Positions 37,220 to 45,680 are shown, counted from the stretch's first letter. The stretch is 60,031 bases of DNA from Herbivorax alkaliphila (GCF_030848475.1 NZ_JAVDDS010000023.1:1-60031), one strand, 5' to 3'. Translations and numbers: made by a program. Notes: a model not told the origin generated them from the sequence alone.

Positions 37220-37741
37220 TTGAGTTTTTTTAAATTGGCACAGAGAAGATTTTCTGTGAGAAATTATAAAAAAGATTCAGTGGAAGAAGACAAACTAAGA
37301 ATAATTTTGGAAGCTGGAAGAATTGCTCCGTCTTCAAAGAATAGTCAACCACAAAAGCTCATTGTGGTGAGTCAGCAAGACGGATTGGATAAAGTCAAAA
37401 AGGCTGCCAACGTATTTAATGCACCTATTATTATTATTGTATGTGGTAATTATCAAGATGCATGGATAAGATCATATGATCAAAAATTACTACTTGATAT
37501 TGATGTTACTATTGTTACAGATCATATGATGTTAACTGCTACCGATCTTGGGTTAGGCACTTTATGGGTATGTAATTTTAATCCTGAAATCATAAGACAA
37601 GAGTTTAACTTGCCAGAATATATTGAACCCATAAACCTTTTGGCTTTAGGTTATGCTGATTGTGTGCAATCTTCATCTACAAAACATAACATTCGTAAGT
37701 CTATAGAAGAAACAGTATGTTATGAGAAATACAAAGATTAG
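37220..37741 (+). CDS. Nitroreductase-family flavoprotein
   Basis: A 173-residue nitroreductase-fold protein: the N-terminal RRFSVRNYKKDSV FMN-binding arginines, IAPSSKNSQPQKLIVV near residue 35, and DLGLGTLWVCNFNPE near 115 are typical. It is a probable NAD(P)H-dependent FMN oxidoreductase of unknown substrate. It follows phnM copy 2 within 25 bp, so it belongs to the phosphonate operon. The frame opens at GTG 37211, but the family start (SFFKLAQRRFSVR) and GAAGG spacing favour TTG 37220. Confidence 0.78.
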   Translation: MSFFKLAQRRFSVRNYKKDSVEEDKLRIILEAGRIAPSSKNSQPQKLIVVSQQDGLDKVKKAANVFNAPIIIIVCGNYQDAWIRSYDQKLLLDIDVTIVTDHMMLTATDLGLGTLWVCNFNPEIIRQEFNLPEYIEPINLLALGYADCVQSSSTKHNIRKSIEETVCYEKYKD

Positions 37742-37782
37742 TGTTAATCAAAGACTTGATAACATTAATTTCTATAGATGCT

Positions 37783-38931
37783 TTATACTGCTTTTTTACA
37801 TATGTTTAACGCATCATGGTCTAATATGGTAGAATAATTATCAATTAAGCTAGAAAATACATTGTCCCAGGATTTACTAGATATGTAATTTAAACCTTTA
37901 GATATTAAAAAATCACGATATTCCTTATGGTTTAAAAGTAACTCACTTGCGTTAAAAAAATCATTACCATTTCTTGGTTTGCACGTAATTAAGCTAGATT
38001 TAATAAGGTTTTTATCTATTACTCCTGCATTTTTACACGCAATAACAGGAAGACCTGAAGCCATTGCCTCTAAAATGACATTTCCAAAAGTTTCAGAAGA
38101 AGATGGAAAGAGAAAAATGTCTGATGAAGCATATATTGTAGATAATTCTTTTCCTTTTTTAAATCCAGTCAGAGTAACATTTGGAAATTCATTTTTCTTT
38201 AATGATTTATAAAAAGGACCATCTCCTACTATTAAAAAGTGAATTTTATCCATATAGTTAATATTCAATCTTTTTATTGTACTTATTAAAATATCAATGT
38301 CTTTTTCTGGAGATAATCTTCCTACATATAAAAATACAGTTTTATCATTCACTCCGAGTTTATTTCTATAATTATTGTTTCTAAATTTAGGATTGTAAAT
38401 ACCTTTATCTATGCCTCGATCCCAGATTTTTAAATTACTAAATCCTTTTTCTTTTAGAAGATTCATTGTTGAATTAGAAGGGCAGAAATTAATAAGGCAA
38501 TTATTATGAAACCACAATAGATAGTTCCATACAATATTGTATAGAAAATTCATATTAAAGTAGTTAACATATTGGTGAAAATTTGTATGAAACGATGAAA
38601 CCAATGGTACATTATAAGACTTTGAGTATTTTAAACCACAAAGTCCAATACTAAATGGTGTTGCTACGTGGATAATGTCAGGCTTAAAATTGTTTAGTTC
38701 TTTAACAATGGAAAAATAGTTTGGAAGGGGGACTTTAAGTTGAGGGTATAGTAGAAATTTTATTCCTAAAAATCTTTTAATATTGTCATCATAATTATTA
38801 TCATCGTTGCCTGGTGCGAATACTCTATAATTGAGTTTTTGTTTCTTCATATACTGTGTATATTTTTCAAGAGTTTTAGCAACTCCATTTATTTGTGGTG
38901 TATATGTATCTGTAAATAATGCTATTTTCAT
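37783..38931 (-). CDS. GT4-family glycosyltransferase, probable lipid glycosyltransferase
   Basis: A 382-residue GT-B fold glycosyltransferase: N-terminal MKIALFTDTYTPQINGVAKT is typical of diacylglycerol glucosyltransferases and related GT4 enzymes; the donor site has VGRLSPEKDID near 215 and SSSETFGNVILEAMASGLP near 290. No signal peptide; peripheral membrane. It lies 93 bp after a zinc phospholipase C-like gene, same strand, with a probable Pho promoter in front. A role in making phosphorus-free glycolipids is inferred; acceptor not proven. GGAGGG before ATG 38931 sets the start, ten codons inside the longest frame. Confidence 0.78.
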   Translation of the reverse strand: MKIALFTDTYTPQINGVAKTLEKYTQYMKKQKLNYRVFAPGNDDNNYDDNIKRFLGIKFLLYPQLKVPLPNYFSIVKELNNFKPDIIHVATPFSIGLCGLKYSKSYNVPLVSSFHTNFHQYVNYFNMNFLYNIVWNYLLWFHNNCLINFCPSNSTMNLLKEKGFSNLKIWDRGIDKGIYNPKFRNNNYRNKLGVNDKTVFLYVGRLSPEKDIDILISTIKRLNINYMDKIHFLIVGDGPFYKSLKKNEFPNVTLTGFKKGKELSTIYASSDIFLFPSSSETFGNVILEAMASGLPVIACKNAGVIDKNLIKSSLITCKPRNGNDFFNASELLLNHKEYRDFLISKGLNYISSKSWDNVFSSLIDNYSTILDHDALNICKKAV

Positions 38932-39024
38932 AATTGTAAACCCTCCAAAAAATTTTTCCACAATTTAAAGTATAATTTATGTTTAATAAGAAAATATTAA
39001 ATTAATGTAAAAATCAAGTTATAT

Positions 39025-39624
39025 TTATGCAGTTTCTAAAATCAAATCTTTTTTTAGATTTTCACTAGAATTCACAGATATATATTTTAATACTATTGAA
39101 TAACATACTGTAGTGCATACATCAAGAGCATAAACTAAATCATTAATTAATGATTGAGATCCATTTATATAATTTAAATAGTTTTCGTCAATATATGAAT
39201 CAATAGTCTCTAAAACGTTGGAATAATAAAAATCCGTCTTTCTGTTTTTAGATTCAAACATTTTCTTAGCACTTTTATTAAAATACAGGATATGCTTAAG
39301 TTCATAAGAAAAATGTTTTAAACAATTACCATTATAATAATCAGAATGTGCATAACAAAAATAATCAGCAAGAAAATGAGTTATTATACCAAGTTTCTCA
39401 GCAAAAATCCAATTATAATTATCTGTTCTTTTTTTATAAGGAAAAGTTTTTATTTCATTTATAAGATATTTTCTTGACCATTGAGGAAAATGGCTTACAT
39501 CTTTAGAAAAATCAGGTTTTACACTACCCCGAAAAAGGGAAAAAGAGTGAAGCTTAAAAGGTAAATTATTTTCAATGTAATTTTTTGTTGTTTTAGCTAT
39601 TAAAAGATGAATATTTATATGCAT
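39025..39624 (-). CDS. Zinc-dependent phospholipase C-like protein
   Basis: A 199-residue cytosolic (no signal peptide) helical protein: N-terminal HINIHLLIAKTTKNYI, a central W, and GIITHFLADYFCYAHSDYY near residue 90, where HxxxDxxxxxH matches the zinc-site spacing of phospholipase C and S1/P1 nucleases. Short relatives are annotated as zinc-dependent phospholipase C family. It probably cuts phospholipid at the inner membrane face, giving diacylglycerol for the glycosyltransferase encoded next. GAGAGGA sets the start. Catalytic activity is by family, not shown. Confidence 0.72.
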   Translation of the reverse strand: MHINIHLLIAKTTKNYIENNLPFKLHSFSLFRGSVKPDFSKDVSHFPQWSRKYLINEIKTFPYKKRTDNYNWIFAEKLGIITHFLADYFCYAHSDYYNGNCLKHFSYELKHILYFNKSAKKMFESKNRKTDFYYSNVLETIDSYIDENYLNYINGSQSLINDLVYALDVCTTVCYSIVLKYISVNSSENLKKDLILETA

Positions 39625-39665
39625 AAAAAAATCCTCTCTAATAATTTTTATAATCTTATAAGAAA

Positions 39666-39720
39666 ATTATAAGTTTAAAATGCTAAAACAATATTAAATT
39701 TAAGATAAATAAAGGTTAAA
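39666..39720 (-). promoter_or_regulatory. Probable Pho promoter for phospholipase/glycosyltransferase
   Basis: Read on the minus strand, TTTAACC (39720-39714), TTTATCT (39709-39703) and TTTAATA (39698-39692) are spaced exactly 11 bp, followed by TATAAT at 39671-39666. The matches are weaker than at pstS, but the phase is exact and the offset to TATAAT is close to that at phnG. Confidence 0.55.
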
Positions 39721-39760
39721 AACTAAGTTTATTGTTAATTCATTTTTTTACTACAAATTA

Positions 39761-39825
39761 TCTAACAGTAATTTAACATTTATTACAAAGGCTTAACATA
39801 TCTAAACTTGGCAACAAGTTATAAT
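39761..39825 (+). promoter_or_regulatory. Pho promoter of the phnGHIJKL operon
   Basis: TCTAACA, TTTAACA, TTACAAA and CTTAACA start at 39761, 39772, 39783 and 39792 (spacing 11, 11, 9), the same geometry and nearly the same bases as the site before the ger operon. TATAAT at 39820-39825 is the likely -10. Confidence 0.8.
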
Positions 39826-39867
39826 AATTTATGAAGACATTTTTATGAGATAGGAGGATGGGTTAAT

Positions 39868-40290
39868 ATGAAAAGAAGAAAAAGAACAGAAATTTTAATC
39901 AATACAAATGAAAATATTGTTAAATTTTTAGCAGAACAAATACTCAATAAATATGAAGTTGTAACTGTTGAAAAACCTGATTATGGAATGGTAATGATGA
40001 AAGTACGGGAAACTTCGAAAAAAAGTCTTTTTTATTTAGGTGAAGTTTTAGTTACAGAGTGTAAAGTTCAAATTAAAGGTCATATTGGTATTGGCATAAT
40101 AAAAGGTCATAAAGATGATATGGCTTTTTATTTGTCTGTAATAGATGCTGCATATAATGCGAAACTTGAAGAAACAAAGGAATTGGAGAAAATTCTTTTA
40201 CTTGAAGAAACAAAACAGCTTAAAGAATACGAGCAATATAAAAATAGAATTTTAAAAACAAAGGTAAATTTTGAAACTATGAATATTTAA
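39868..40290 (+). CDS. phnG: C-P lyase subunit PhnG
   Basis: A 140-residue PhnG: basic N-terminus, KPDYGMVMMKVRETSKKSLF, then FYLGEVLVTECKVQIKGHIG near residue 65 and an alanine-rich SVIDAAYNAK helix. With PhnH, PhnI and PhnL it attaches alkylphosphonate to ATP, displacing adenine. It heads phnGHIJKL. AGGAGG sets the start; the phnH ribosome site directly follows the stop. The C-terminal Lys/Glu-rich tail is longer than in the 30515 paralogue. Confidence 0.88.
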   Translation: MKRRKRTEILINTNENIVKFLAEQILNKYEVVTVEKPDYGMVMMKVRETSKKSLFYLGEVLVTECKVQIKGHIGIGIIKGHKDDMAFYLSVIDAAYNAKLEETKELEKILLLEETKQLKEYEQYKNRILKTKVNFETMNI

Positions 40291-40303
40291 AGGAGTGACA
40301 AGA

Positions 40304-40894
40304 ATGATTGATATGGTACATGATATTCAAGCGTCATACAGGAAAGTTGTTGAGTCAATGTCAAGACCAGGTGTGGTGACTAACATTTTTAATGAAGCGA
40401 AAAACCTTGACTTTAGTGTAGATTTATATAAACCCACATTAGTTTTAATATTGATGCTTTTTGATACAGAAATAACATTTAAGCTTTATTCAGATGACGA
40501 AAATGACAGCATAAAAATAATAAACCAATTAACATATGCTAACTCTGTTCATGAAAGTGAAGCTGACTATATTATAATAGCTGAAAGAAATAATGAGATT
40601 AATTTCAGTAAAGCACTAAAAAAAGCAAAACTTGGAGACTCCATTAATCCTCAATCGTCTGCAACTTTAATAGTTGAGGTTAAAAATATAGACTGTACAA
40701 AAAAATTAGAATTAAAAGGTCCAGGCATTCTAAATTCAAATTTCGTAAATGTTGAGTGTGACGATGGTTGGGTTGACGTAAGAGATATGAAAAATGCTGA
40801 ATACCCCACTGGTGTTGATATTATTTTTGTTGACAAGAAAGGCAATCTAGTATGCATTCCTAGAACTACACAAATTCAAAAGGAGGTAGATTAA
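40304..40894 (+). CDS. phnH: C-P lyase subunit PhnH
   Basis: A 196-residue PhnH: MVHDIQASYRKVVESMSRPG at the start is the family signature (xxFRxxMxxMSRPG), then a Rossmann-like half and the conserved GPGI near 140 and PTGVDIIFVDKKGNLVCIPR near the end. It is a structural subunit of the PhnGHIJ core. AGGAG at 40291 favours ATG 40304 over GTG 40295. It is tightly coupled with phnG and phnI (1 bp). Confidence 0.9.
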   Translation: MIDMVHDIQASYRKVVESMSRPGVVTNIFNEAKNLDFSVDLYKPTLVLILMLFDTEITFKLYSDDENDSIKIINQLTYANSVHESEADYIIIAERNNEINFSKALKKAKLGDSINPQSSATLIVEVKNIDCTKKLELKGPGILNSNFVNVECDDGWVDVRDMKNAEYPTGVDIIFVDKKGNLVCIPRTTQIQKEVD

Positions 40895-40895
40895 A

Positions 40896-41999
40896 TTGGG
40901 TTATGTGGCTGTAAAGGGAGGAACAAAAGCTATAGAAGAATCAATTAAAATGCTCAAGTATGAAAGAGTTAAAAATAAGAAAATTTTAGATGTAGCAGAT
41001 ATTGAAGGTGGAATGAGGTGCCTTACTGATCAGGTTATGTCAGAAGCTAGCCTTTATAATAAAAAGTTAGCTGCTATATCAATAAAACAAGCAGAAGGAA
41101 GTCCGGAAGAAGCGGTGTTTTTAATGAGAGCTTACAGATCAACTTTACAGAGAAAACACTATTCAAAAACAATTAATACTGATTACATGAAAATAGAGAG
41201 ACGAATATCTGCAAGTTTTAAAGATATATTAGGAGGACAAATACTAGGACCTTGCTATGACTACACACATAGATTAATTGATTTTCAACTTCAAAATGAA
41301 ACTTTAGAAGAGTGCTTAAAATGGCTCTATATGTTTGAAGAAGAAAAAGATTTAGAGCAGGATAAAATAGACTTAAATATGTTAGGAAGAGTATCAGATT
41401 ATCTTAGGGTAAAAGGTCTTATTAAGGAAATGAAAATAAATAATGAAGTACCTGATGATATAACAAAAAAAAGCATAAGCTTTCCTTCGAGCAGAAGTCA
41501 AAGATTGCAAACACTTTCAAGAGGTCAAACAGGAGCTATTACATCACTTGGCTATGCATCACTTAGAGGATTTGGTTCAGTCCATCCAACAGTTGGTGAA
41601 CTAAGAGTTGGTAATATTCCAATTTACATTGATAATCCTTTTGGCGAAGAAAAAAATGATGAAGACAGCTATTACATTGGAGAAATAAGAGTTACTGAAG
41701 TGGAAACATTAATTCCAAAAGAAAAAGAAAATAACGAGACTGGGAAAAAAGAGTTGGAGTTTGATATTGGATATGGACTATGTTTAGGACAAAATGAAAC
41801 AAAGGCTATTGCCATGAGTATTTTAGATCAATGTCTGGAAACAGGTGATAAAAGTTATGCGACACATAATGAGGAATTTGTGTTACTACATGTTGATTCG
41901 GTTGAAGCTACAGGTTTTATTTCTCACTTAAAGCTTCCGCATTATGTAACTTTTAAATCTAAAATGGATAGCGTGGTAAAATCTAAAAATTCCAATTAA
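40896..41999 (+). CDS. phnI: C-P lyase subunit PhnI
   Basis: A 367-residue PhnI starting at TTG: the expected family start GYVAVKGGTKAIEESI follows directly, and AGGAGG is correctly spaced. Other signatures are GGMRCLTDQVMSEASLYNKK near residue 45 and GYGLCLGQNETKAIAMSILD near 290. PhnI carries the nucleosidase activity that replaces adenine with phosphonate at the ribose C1 of ATP. TTG use suggests moderated translation relative to phnH. Confidence 0.92.
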   Translation: MGYVAVKGGTKAIEESIKMLKYERVKNKKILDVADIEGGMRCLTDQVMSEASLYNKKLAAISIKQAEGSPEEAVFLMRAYRSTLQRKHYSKTINTDYMKIERRISASFKDILGGQILGPCYDYTHRLIDFQLQNETLEECLKWLYMFEEEKDLEQDKIDLNMLGRVSDYLRVKGLIKEMKINNEVPDDITKKSISFPSSRSQRLQTLSRGQTGAITSLGYASLRGFGSVHPTVGELRVGNIPIYIDNPFGEEKNDEDSYYIGEIRVTEVETLIPKEKENNETGKKELEFDIGYGLCLGQNETKAIAMSILDQCLETGDKSYATHNEEFVLLHVDSVEATGFISHLKLPHYVTFKSKMDSVVKSKNSN

Positions 42000-42036
42000 T
42001 CTAAAATTTTTATATTGAAAAAAGGAGAAAAAGGAT

Positions 42037-42894
42037 ATGAAAATGGAATACAATTTTGCTTTTTTTGATGAAGAATCAAAAAGAGAAATCAGAAGAGCAA
42101 TTTTAAAAGCAATAGCAATACCTGGATATCAAGTTCCTTTTGCATCAAGAGAAATGCCGATAGCCAGAGGATGGGGTACTGGTGGATTGCAAATAACCTT
42201 CTCTCTTTTAGGAAAAGAAGATGTTTTAAAGGTTATAGATCAAGGTTCTGATGAATCTGTAAATGCTGTTAATATAAAAAAACTTATTTACAAAACTTCA
42301 AATATAAATTTAACAGATAATACATCAGAAGCTACACTAATTCAATCAAGACACAGGATACCAGAAATCCAACTAAATGAAAAACAAATACTCATTCTTC
42401 AAGTTCCAATTCCTGAGCCTCTTAGGGCGTATGAGGAAAGTGAGTATCAAACAAAAAAATTACATGCTGAAAAAGAGTATTGTGGAGCCTGGCTGCTTTT
42501 ATTCGAGCAAATAATGAGATATGGAAATATGACTACAGGAGCAAGTCATCCTGTAATGGTTCATGATAGATATGTTATGGCACCAAGTCCTATTCCTAGA
42601 TTTGATAACCCTAAATTAAACTATTCAAAGTCTCTTATGTTATTTGGAGCAGGAAGAGAAAAGAAAGTCTATGCAGTCCCACCATATACAAAAGTTATGT
42701 CATTGGATTTTGAAGATTACCCTTTTTCTGTAGAGTCATTTGATAATAAAAAATGTAAACTATGTGGTGCACAAGGAGTATTTATGGATGAACTTTTTGA
42801 TAATGAAACAAAAGAAACATATTATCAATGCAATGATACAAGCCATTGCATAACAAGGCTAAATATTAAAGAAGCAGAAAAAGGAGGAAGTTAA
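42037..42894 (+). CDS. phnJ: C-P lyase radical SAM subunit PhnJ
   Basis: A 285-residue PhnJ: YNFAFFDEESKREIRRAILK at the start, MPIARGWGTGGLQIT near residue 45, GNMTTGASHPVMVHDRYVMA near 170, and the [4Fe-4S]/catalytic cysteines in KKCKLCGAQGVF plus YYQCNDTSHC at the end (Cx2Cx21Cx5C). It cleaves the C-P bond of ribose 1-alkylphosphonate 5-phosphate to 1,2-cyclic phosphate and alkane. AAAGGAGA sets the start. All catalytic cysteines are present, so the pathway appears functional. Confidence 0.95.
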   Translation: MKMEYNFAFFDEESKREIRRAILKAIAIPGYQVPFASREMPIARGWGTGGLQITFSLLGKEDVLKVIDQGSDESVNAVNIKKLIYKTSNINLTDNTSEATLIQSRHRIPEIQLNEKQILILQVPIPEPLRAYEESEYQTKKLHAEKEYCGAWLLLFEQIMRYGNMTTGASHPVMVHDRYVMAPSPIPRFDNPKLNYSKSLMLFGAGREKKVYAVPPYTKVMSLDFEDYPFSVESFDNKKCKLCGAQGVFMDELFDNETKETYYQCNDTSHCITRLNIKEAEKGGS

Positions 42895-42895
42895 A

Positions 42896-43744
42896 ATGGT
42901 TTTTAATGAAGAAAAACCTCTATTAAGGGTTAAAAACCTTAATAAAAACTATGGGAGTGGATGTAATAATTGCCGAGATTTAGATAGTGGAAAACTATTA
43001 AAAAACTATTGCCCTAAATGTTCTACAGTTTATGCATGTCAAAATATTTCATTCAATGTATTTGAAGGTGAGATTTTAGGTATTGTTGGAGAAAGTGGCA
43101 GCGGTAAATCAACATTGATGAAATGTCTTTATTTTGACGAGGATGTTTCTAGCGGACAATTATTTATGAGTATCTATAAAGACGGTATGGTTAATTTATT
43201 CGAGCAATCTTCACAGCAAAAAAGGTATATTAGAAATAATATGATGGGAAAGGTTTATCAAAATCCAATTCTTGGGCTTAGAATGAATTTTAGTTCTATT
43301 GGTAATATTGCAGAAAAGCTAATTGGAGCAGGTTGCTTTAATGTTGGCCAAATGGAAAACAGAGGAAAGGAACTTTTGGAACATGTTAACATTCCTGTTT
43401 ACAGAATGAAAGAAGCGCCGGAGAATTTTTCAGGTGGTATGCAACAAAGAGTTCAAATAGCAAAAGCTCTTTCAAATAATCCCCCTATATTATTATTAGA
43501 TGAAGTTACAACTGGACTTGATCTTTCAGTTCAGGCAAGTGTTTTAGATTTGATAAAAAAAATACAAAGAGAACTTAATATAAGTATGATTCTTGTTTCT
43601 CACGATCTTGCTGTAATAAGAATGCTAGCTGACAGAACAATTGTTATGCTTGAAGGAAAAGTAATAGAATCAGGTCTTACTGATCAAATACTTGAAGATC
43701 CACAACATTCGTATACACAGGAATTAGTTTACTCATTGTTGTAA
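42896..43744 (+). CDS. phnK: C-P lyase ABC protein PhnK with four-cysteine insert
   Basis: A 282-residue ABC ATPase-like protein: Walker A GESGSGKST near residue 68, signature FSGGMQQR near 180, Walker B ILLLDEVTTGLDLS near 200 and switch His in VSHDLAV. PhnK docks on the PhnJ dimer of the C-P lyase core and works with PhnL. Before Walker A it carries CNNC and CPKC pairs (residues about 22-45), a zinc-ribbon-like insert absent from E. coli-type PhnK. Start directly follows the phnJ stop with GGAGGA. Confidence 0.9.
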   Translation: MVFNEEKPLLRVKNLNKNYGSGCNNCRDLDSGKLLKNYCPKCSTVYACQNISFNVFEGEILGIVGESGSGKSTLMKCLYFDEDVSSGQLFMSIYKDGMVNLFEQSSQQKRYIRNNMMGKVYQNPILGLRMNFSSIGNIAEKLIGAGCFNVGQMENRGKELLEHVNIPVYRMKEAPENFSGGMQQRVQIAKALSNNPPILLLDEVTTGLDLSVQASVLDLIKKIQRELNISMILVSHDLAVIRMLADRTIVMLEGKVIESGLTDQILEDPQHSYTQELVYSLL

Positions 43745-43824
43745 AATAAATGGCGTAATAAAAGCTGAAATATAAAAACTAAAATGTTTTATAATCTTAA
43801 ATAAATTAAAAGAAGGAGAAGAAA

Positions 43825-44565
43825 ATGATGAATATTTTAAAAGTAAATAATTTGTCAAAGGAATTTAAATTGTTTAATTCAAATAATAAAATAAAAGCAA
43901 TAGATAATATAAATTTAGAAATAAACGAAGGGGAATTTATTGGTATAACAGGAAAAAGTGGCAGTGGAAAGTCTACAATTCTAAAATGCATTTATTCAAC
44001 ATATTTTCCTTATGAAGGCGAGATATGGTACAATTCAAAAAAATATGGTTTTATTAATTTAGCTTTTGCTAAAGAAAGGCAGATAATATATTTAAGGAAA
44101 AAAGAAATAGGCTACGTATCACAGTTTTTAAATCTTATGCCAAGAACAACAGCAATAGAAAGTGTGATGACATCTGTAAAAGAAATGGGATGTGATAATA
44201 CTGTGGCTAAATTGAGGGCGGAGACTATATTAGAACACTTTGAACTTGACAAAAACCTTTGGGAAAGTTACCCCAATACTTTTTCTGGAGGTGAAAAACT
44301 TAGGTTAAACATAGCTAGAGCTATGGTAAAACAACCAAGGTTATTGCTTTTAGATGAACCAACAGCAAGTCTTGACAATGCATCAAAGATAAAAGTAAAA
44401 AGTCTTATTAAAAGCTTAATGAGTAAAGGAACTACAATGATTGGTATCTTTCATGATATTGAATTCATGAAAGATTTATGTACCAAAGAGTATAAAATTA
44501 ATGAAGGAAAAATAATTGGCCAACAAATTGATATGAGATTTAATAAAAAAATAACAGGTTTTTAA
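43825..44565 (+). CDS. phnL: C-P lyase ABC protein PhnL
   Basis: A 246-residue ABC ATPase: Walker A GKSGSGKST near residue 41, the PhnL-type ISQFL-like Q-loop VSQFLNLMPRTTAIE, signature FSGGEKLR near 155, Walker B LLLLDEPTASLDN and switch His in FHDIEF. PhnL is needed for the ATP-phosphonate coupling step in vivo. It ends the operon and is followed by a terminator. Two consecutive ATGs after AAGGAGAAG leave a one-codon start ambiguity. Confidence 0.9.
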   Translation: MMNILKVNNLSKEFKLFNSNNKIKAIDNINLEINEGEFIGITGKSGSGKSTILKCIYSTYFPYEGEIWYNSKKYGFINLAFAKERQIIYLRKKEIGYVSQFLNLMPRTTAIESVMTSVKEMGCDNTVAKLRAETILEHFELDKNLWESYPNTFSGGEKLRLNIARAMVKQPRLLLLDEPTASLDNASKIKVKSLIKSLMSKGTTMIGIFHDIEFMKDLCTKEYKINEGKIIGQQIDMRFNKKITGF

Positions 44566-44626
44566 CAAAGGCTTAAAAAATTTTTAATGTTAATAATTAA
44601 TAATTATATTAATAATGTATTATAAG

Positions 44627-44661
44627 AAAACAATACCGTCTATTGTAGACGGTATTGTTTT
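44627..44661. terminator. Strong terminator after phnL
   Basis: AAAACAATACCGTCTA and TAGACGGTATTGTTTT form a 16-bp stem with a three-base loop, AT-flanked on both sides. Confidence 0.92.
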
Positions 44662-44699
44662 GTCTTAAATTTAAATATTTTATAAATAAGAGGTGTAAA

Positions 44700-45407
44700 A
44701 TGAATACCGAAAAAGATATTATTGATTTTATAATAAACAACATAGTAACTGGAAAATACAAAGAGGGAGACAAACTCCCTTCAGAGAATGAAATTGCTAA
44801 TCATTTTTCTGTTACAAGAATTGTTGTGAGAAAAGCATATGAAAGATTAAATGAAATGGGATATATAAATTCCATAAAAGGGAAAGGAACATTTTTAAAA
44901 GAAAGAAAAAAGAAAATTCATCTTATATTATCTGGGAATCAAAGTTTTACTAAAAAAATGAATGATAACAACTACAATTTATATTCCAAAAATGTTTTTT
45001 GCAAAAAAATAAACTACAATGAAAAAATTTATAAAATTCTAAAGGCTGATGATTTTGAGCAAATTTATAAAATTGGAAGATTAAGAATTGTAGATGATAG
45101 ACCTGTTGCACTGCATATTTCTTATGTTAAAAAATCTACTTTTAATGATATAGATTCAGAAGGAATGAAAATACTTTCAATGTTTGAATACTATAAAAGT
45201 AAAGGATTTAATGAGTTTAATTCAAAACAGAGTGTTTTAAGTGTATCATTTCCCACAAAATTAGAGAGAGAACTATTAAATTGTTCGGGGTTTGTTCCTA
45301 TTTTAGTTATAAAATCAGGATGCTACGATAAAGAAACAAATAAAATATTAGAGTTTTCTAAAATTATTTACAGAAGTGATTGTTTTCAATATTTAATAAG
45401 CAAATAG
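44700..45407 (+). CDS. GntR-family regulator with UTRA domain (PhnF-like)
   Basis: A 235-residue regulator: GntR winged-helix domain about 1-70 (KLPSENEIANHFSVTRIVVR and INSIKGKGTFL) and a C-terminal UTRA ligand-binding domain with YKIGRLRIVDDRPVALHISY near 125. PhnF-type regulators of this build sit beside phn operons and respond to phosphonates or phosphate state. The frame is open further upstream, but AAGAGGTG supports ATG 44700. It lies just after the phnL terminator and before phnDCEE, so both operons are possible targets. Confidence 0.82.
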   Translation: MNTEKDIIDFIINNIVTGKYKEGDKLPSENEIANHFSVTRIVVRKAYERLNEMGYINSIKGKGTFLKERKKKIHLILSGNQSFTKKMNDNNYNLYSKNVFCKKINYNEKIYKILKADDFEQIYKIGRLRIVDDRPVALHISYVKKSTFNDIDSEGMKILSMFEYYKSKGFNEFNSKQSVLSVSFPTKLERELLNCSGFVPILVIKSGCYDKETNKILEFSKIIYRSDCFQYLISK

Positions 45408-45430
45408 AGTACTTGTTAAATGTATTTTAA

Positions 45431-45485
45431 ATTAACCTACATTTAACATCGCATTAATCTTTCTAAAACAAAAAATATATATAAT
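45431..45485 (+). promoter_or_regulatory. Pho promoter not followed by a gene
   Basis: Heptamers ATTAACC, TTTAACA, ATTAATC and TAAAACA at 45431, 45442, 45453 and 45464 are all 11 bp apart; TATAAT at 45480-45485 lies 16 bases after the start of the last heptamer, as in the 52006 site. Confidence 0.65.
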
Positions 45486-45491
45486 TGTCTT

Positions 45492-45572
45492 AGAAAAATA
45501 AATTTTAATATATACTTCCCCCATAAATATGTATAGCAAAATAAAGACACTGGTTGTTGTGTCTTTATTTTT
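45492..45572 (+). ncRNA. Candidate Pho-controlled small RNA
   Basis: From the predicted start near 45492 transcription would run about 80 bases to the terminator at 45539-45572. No credible protein start with ribosome site is inside; an ATG at 45528 lacks one. Together with the promoter and terminator this fits a short regulatory RNA. Transcription is inferred. Confidence 0.45.
45539..45572. terminator. Intrinsic terminator
   Basis: AAATAAAGACAC (45539-45550) pairs with GTGTCTTTATTT (45559-45570) with an eight-base loop and T tail. Confidence 0.85.
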
Positions 45573-45623
45573 GCCAATTCTCAAAGATGTGCATATTATA
45601 ACAATTTATGCAAAAATCATTTC

Positions 45624-45680
45624 TTTAACATACCTTTAATTATCTTTTAACATCAATTTGATGACTAATAATTCTATTAA
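45624..45680 (+). promoter_or_regulatory. Pho promoter of phnDCEE
   Basis: TTTAACA, TTTAATT, TTTAACA and TTTGATG at 45624, 45635, 45646 and 45657, each exactly 11 bp apart, lie 70-110 bp before phnD. The -10 is uncertain; TATTAA at 45675-45680 is a candidate. Confidence 0.75.

Noticed and set aside
45528-45638. A 36-codon hydrophobic ORF across the terminator upstream of phnD
   Set aside because: No ribosome site before its ATG, it runs through the terminator hairpin and into the phnD Pho boxes.
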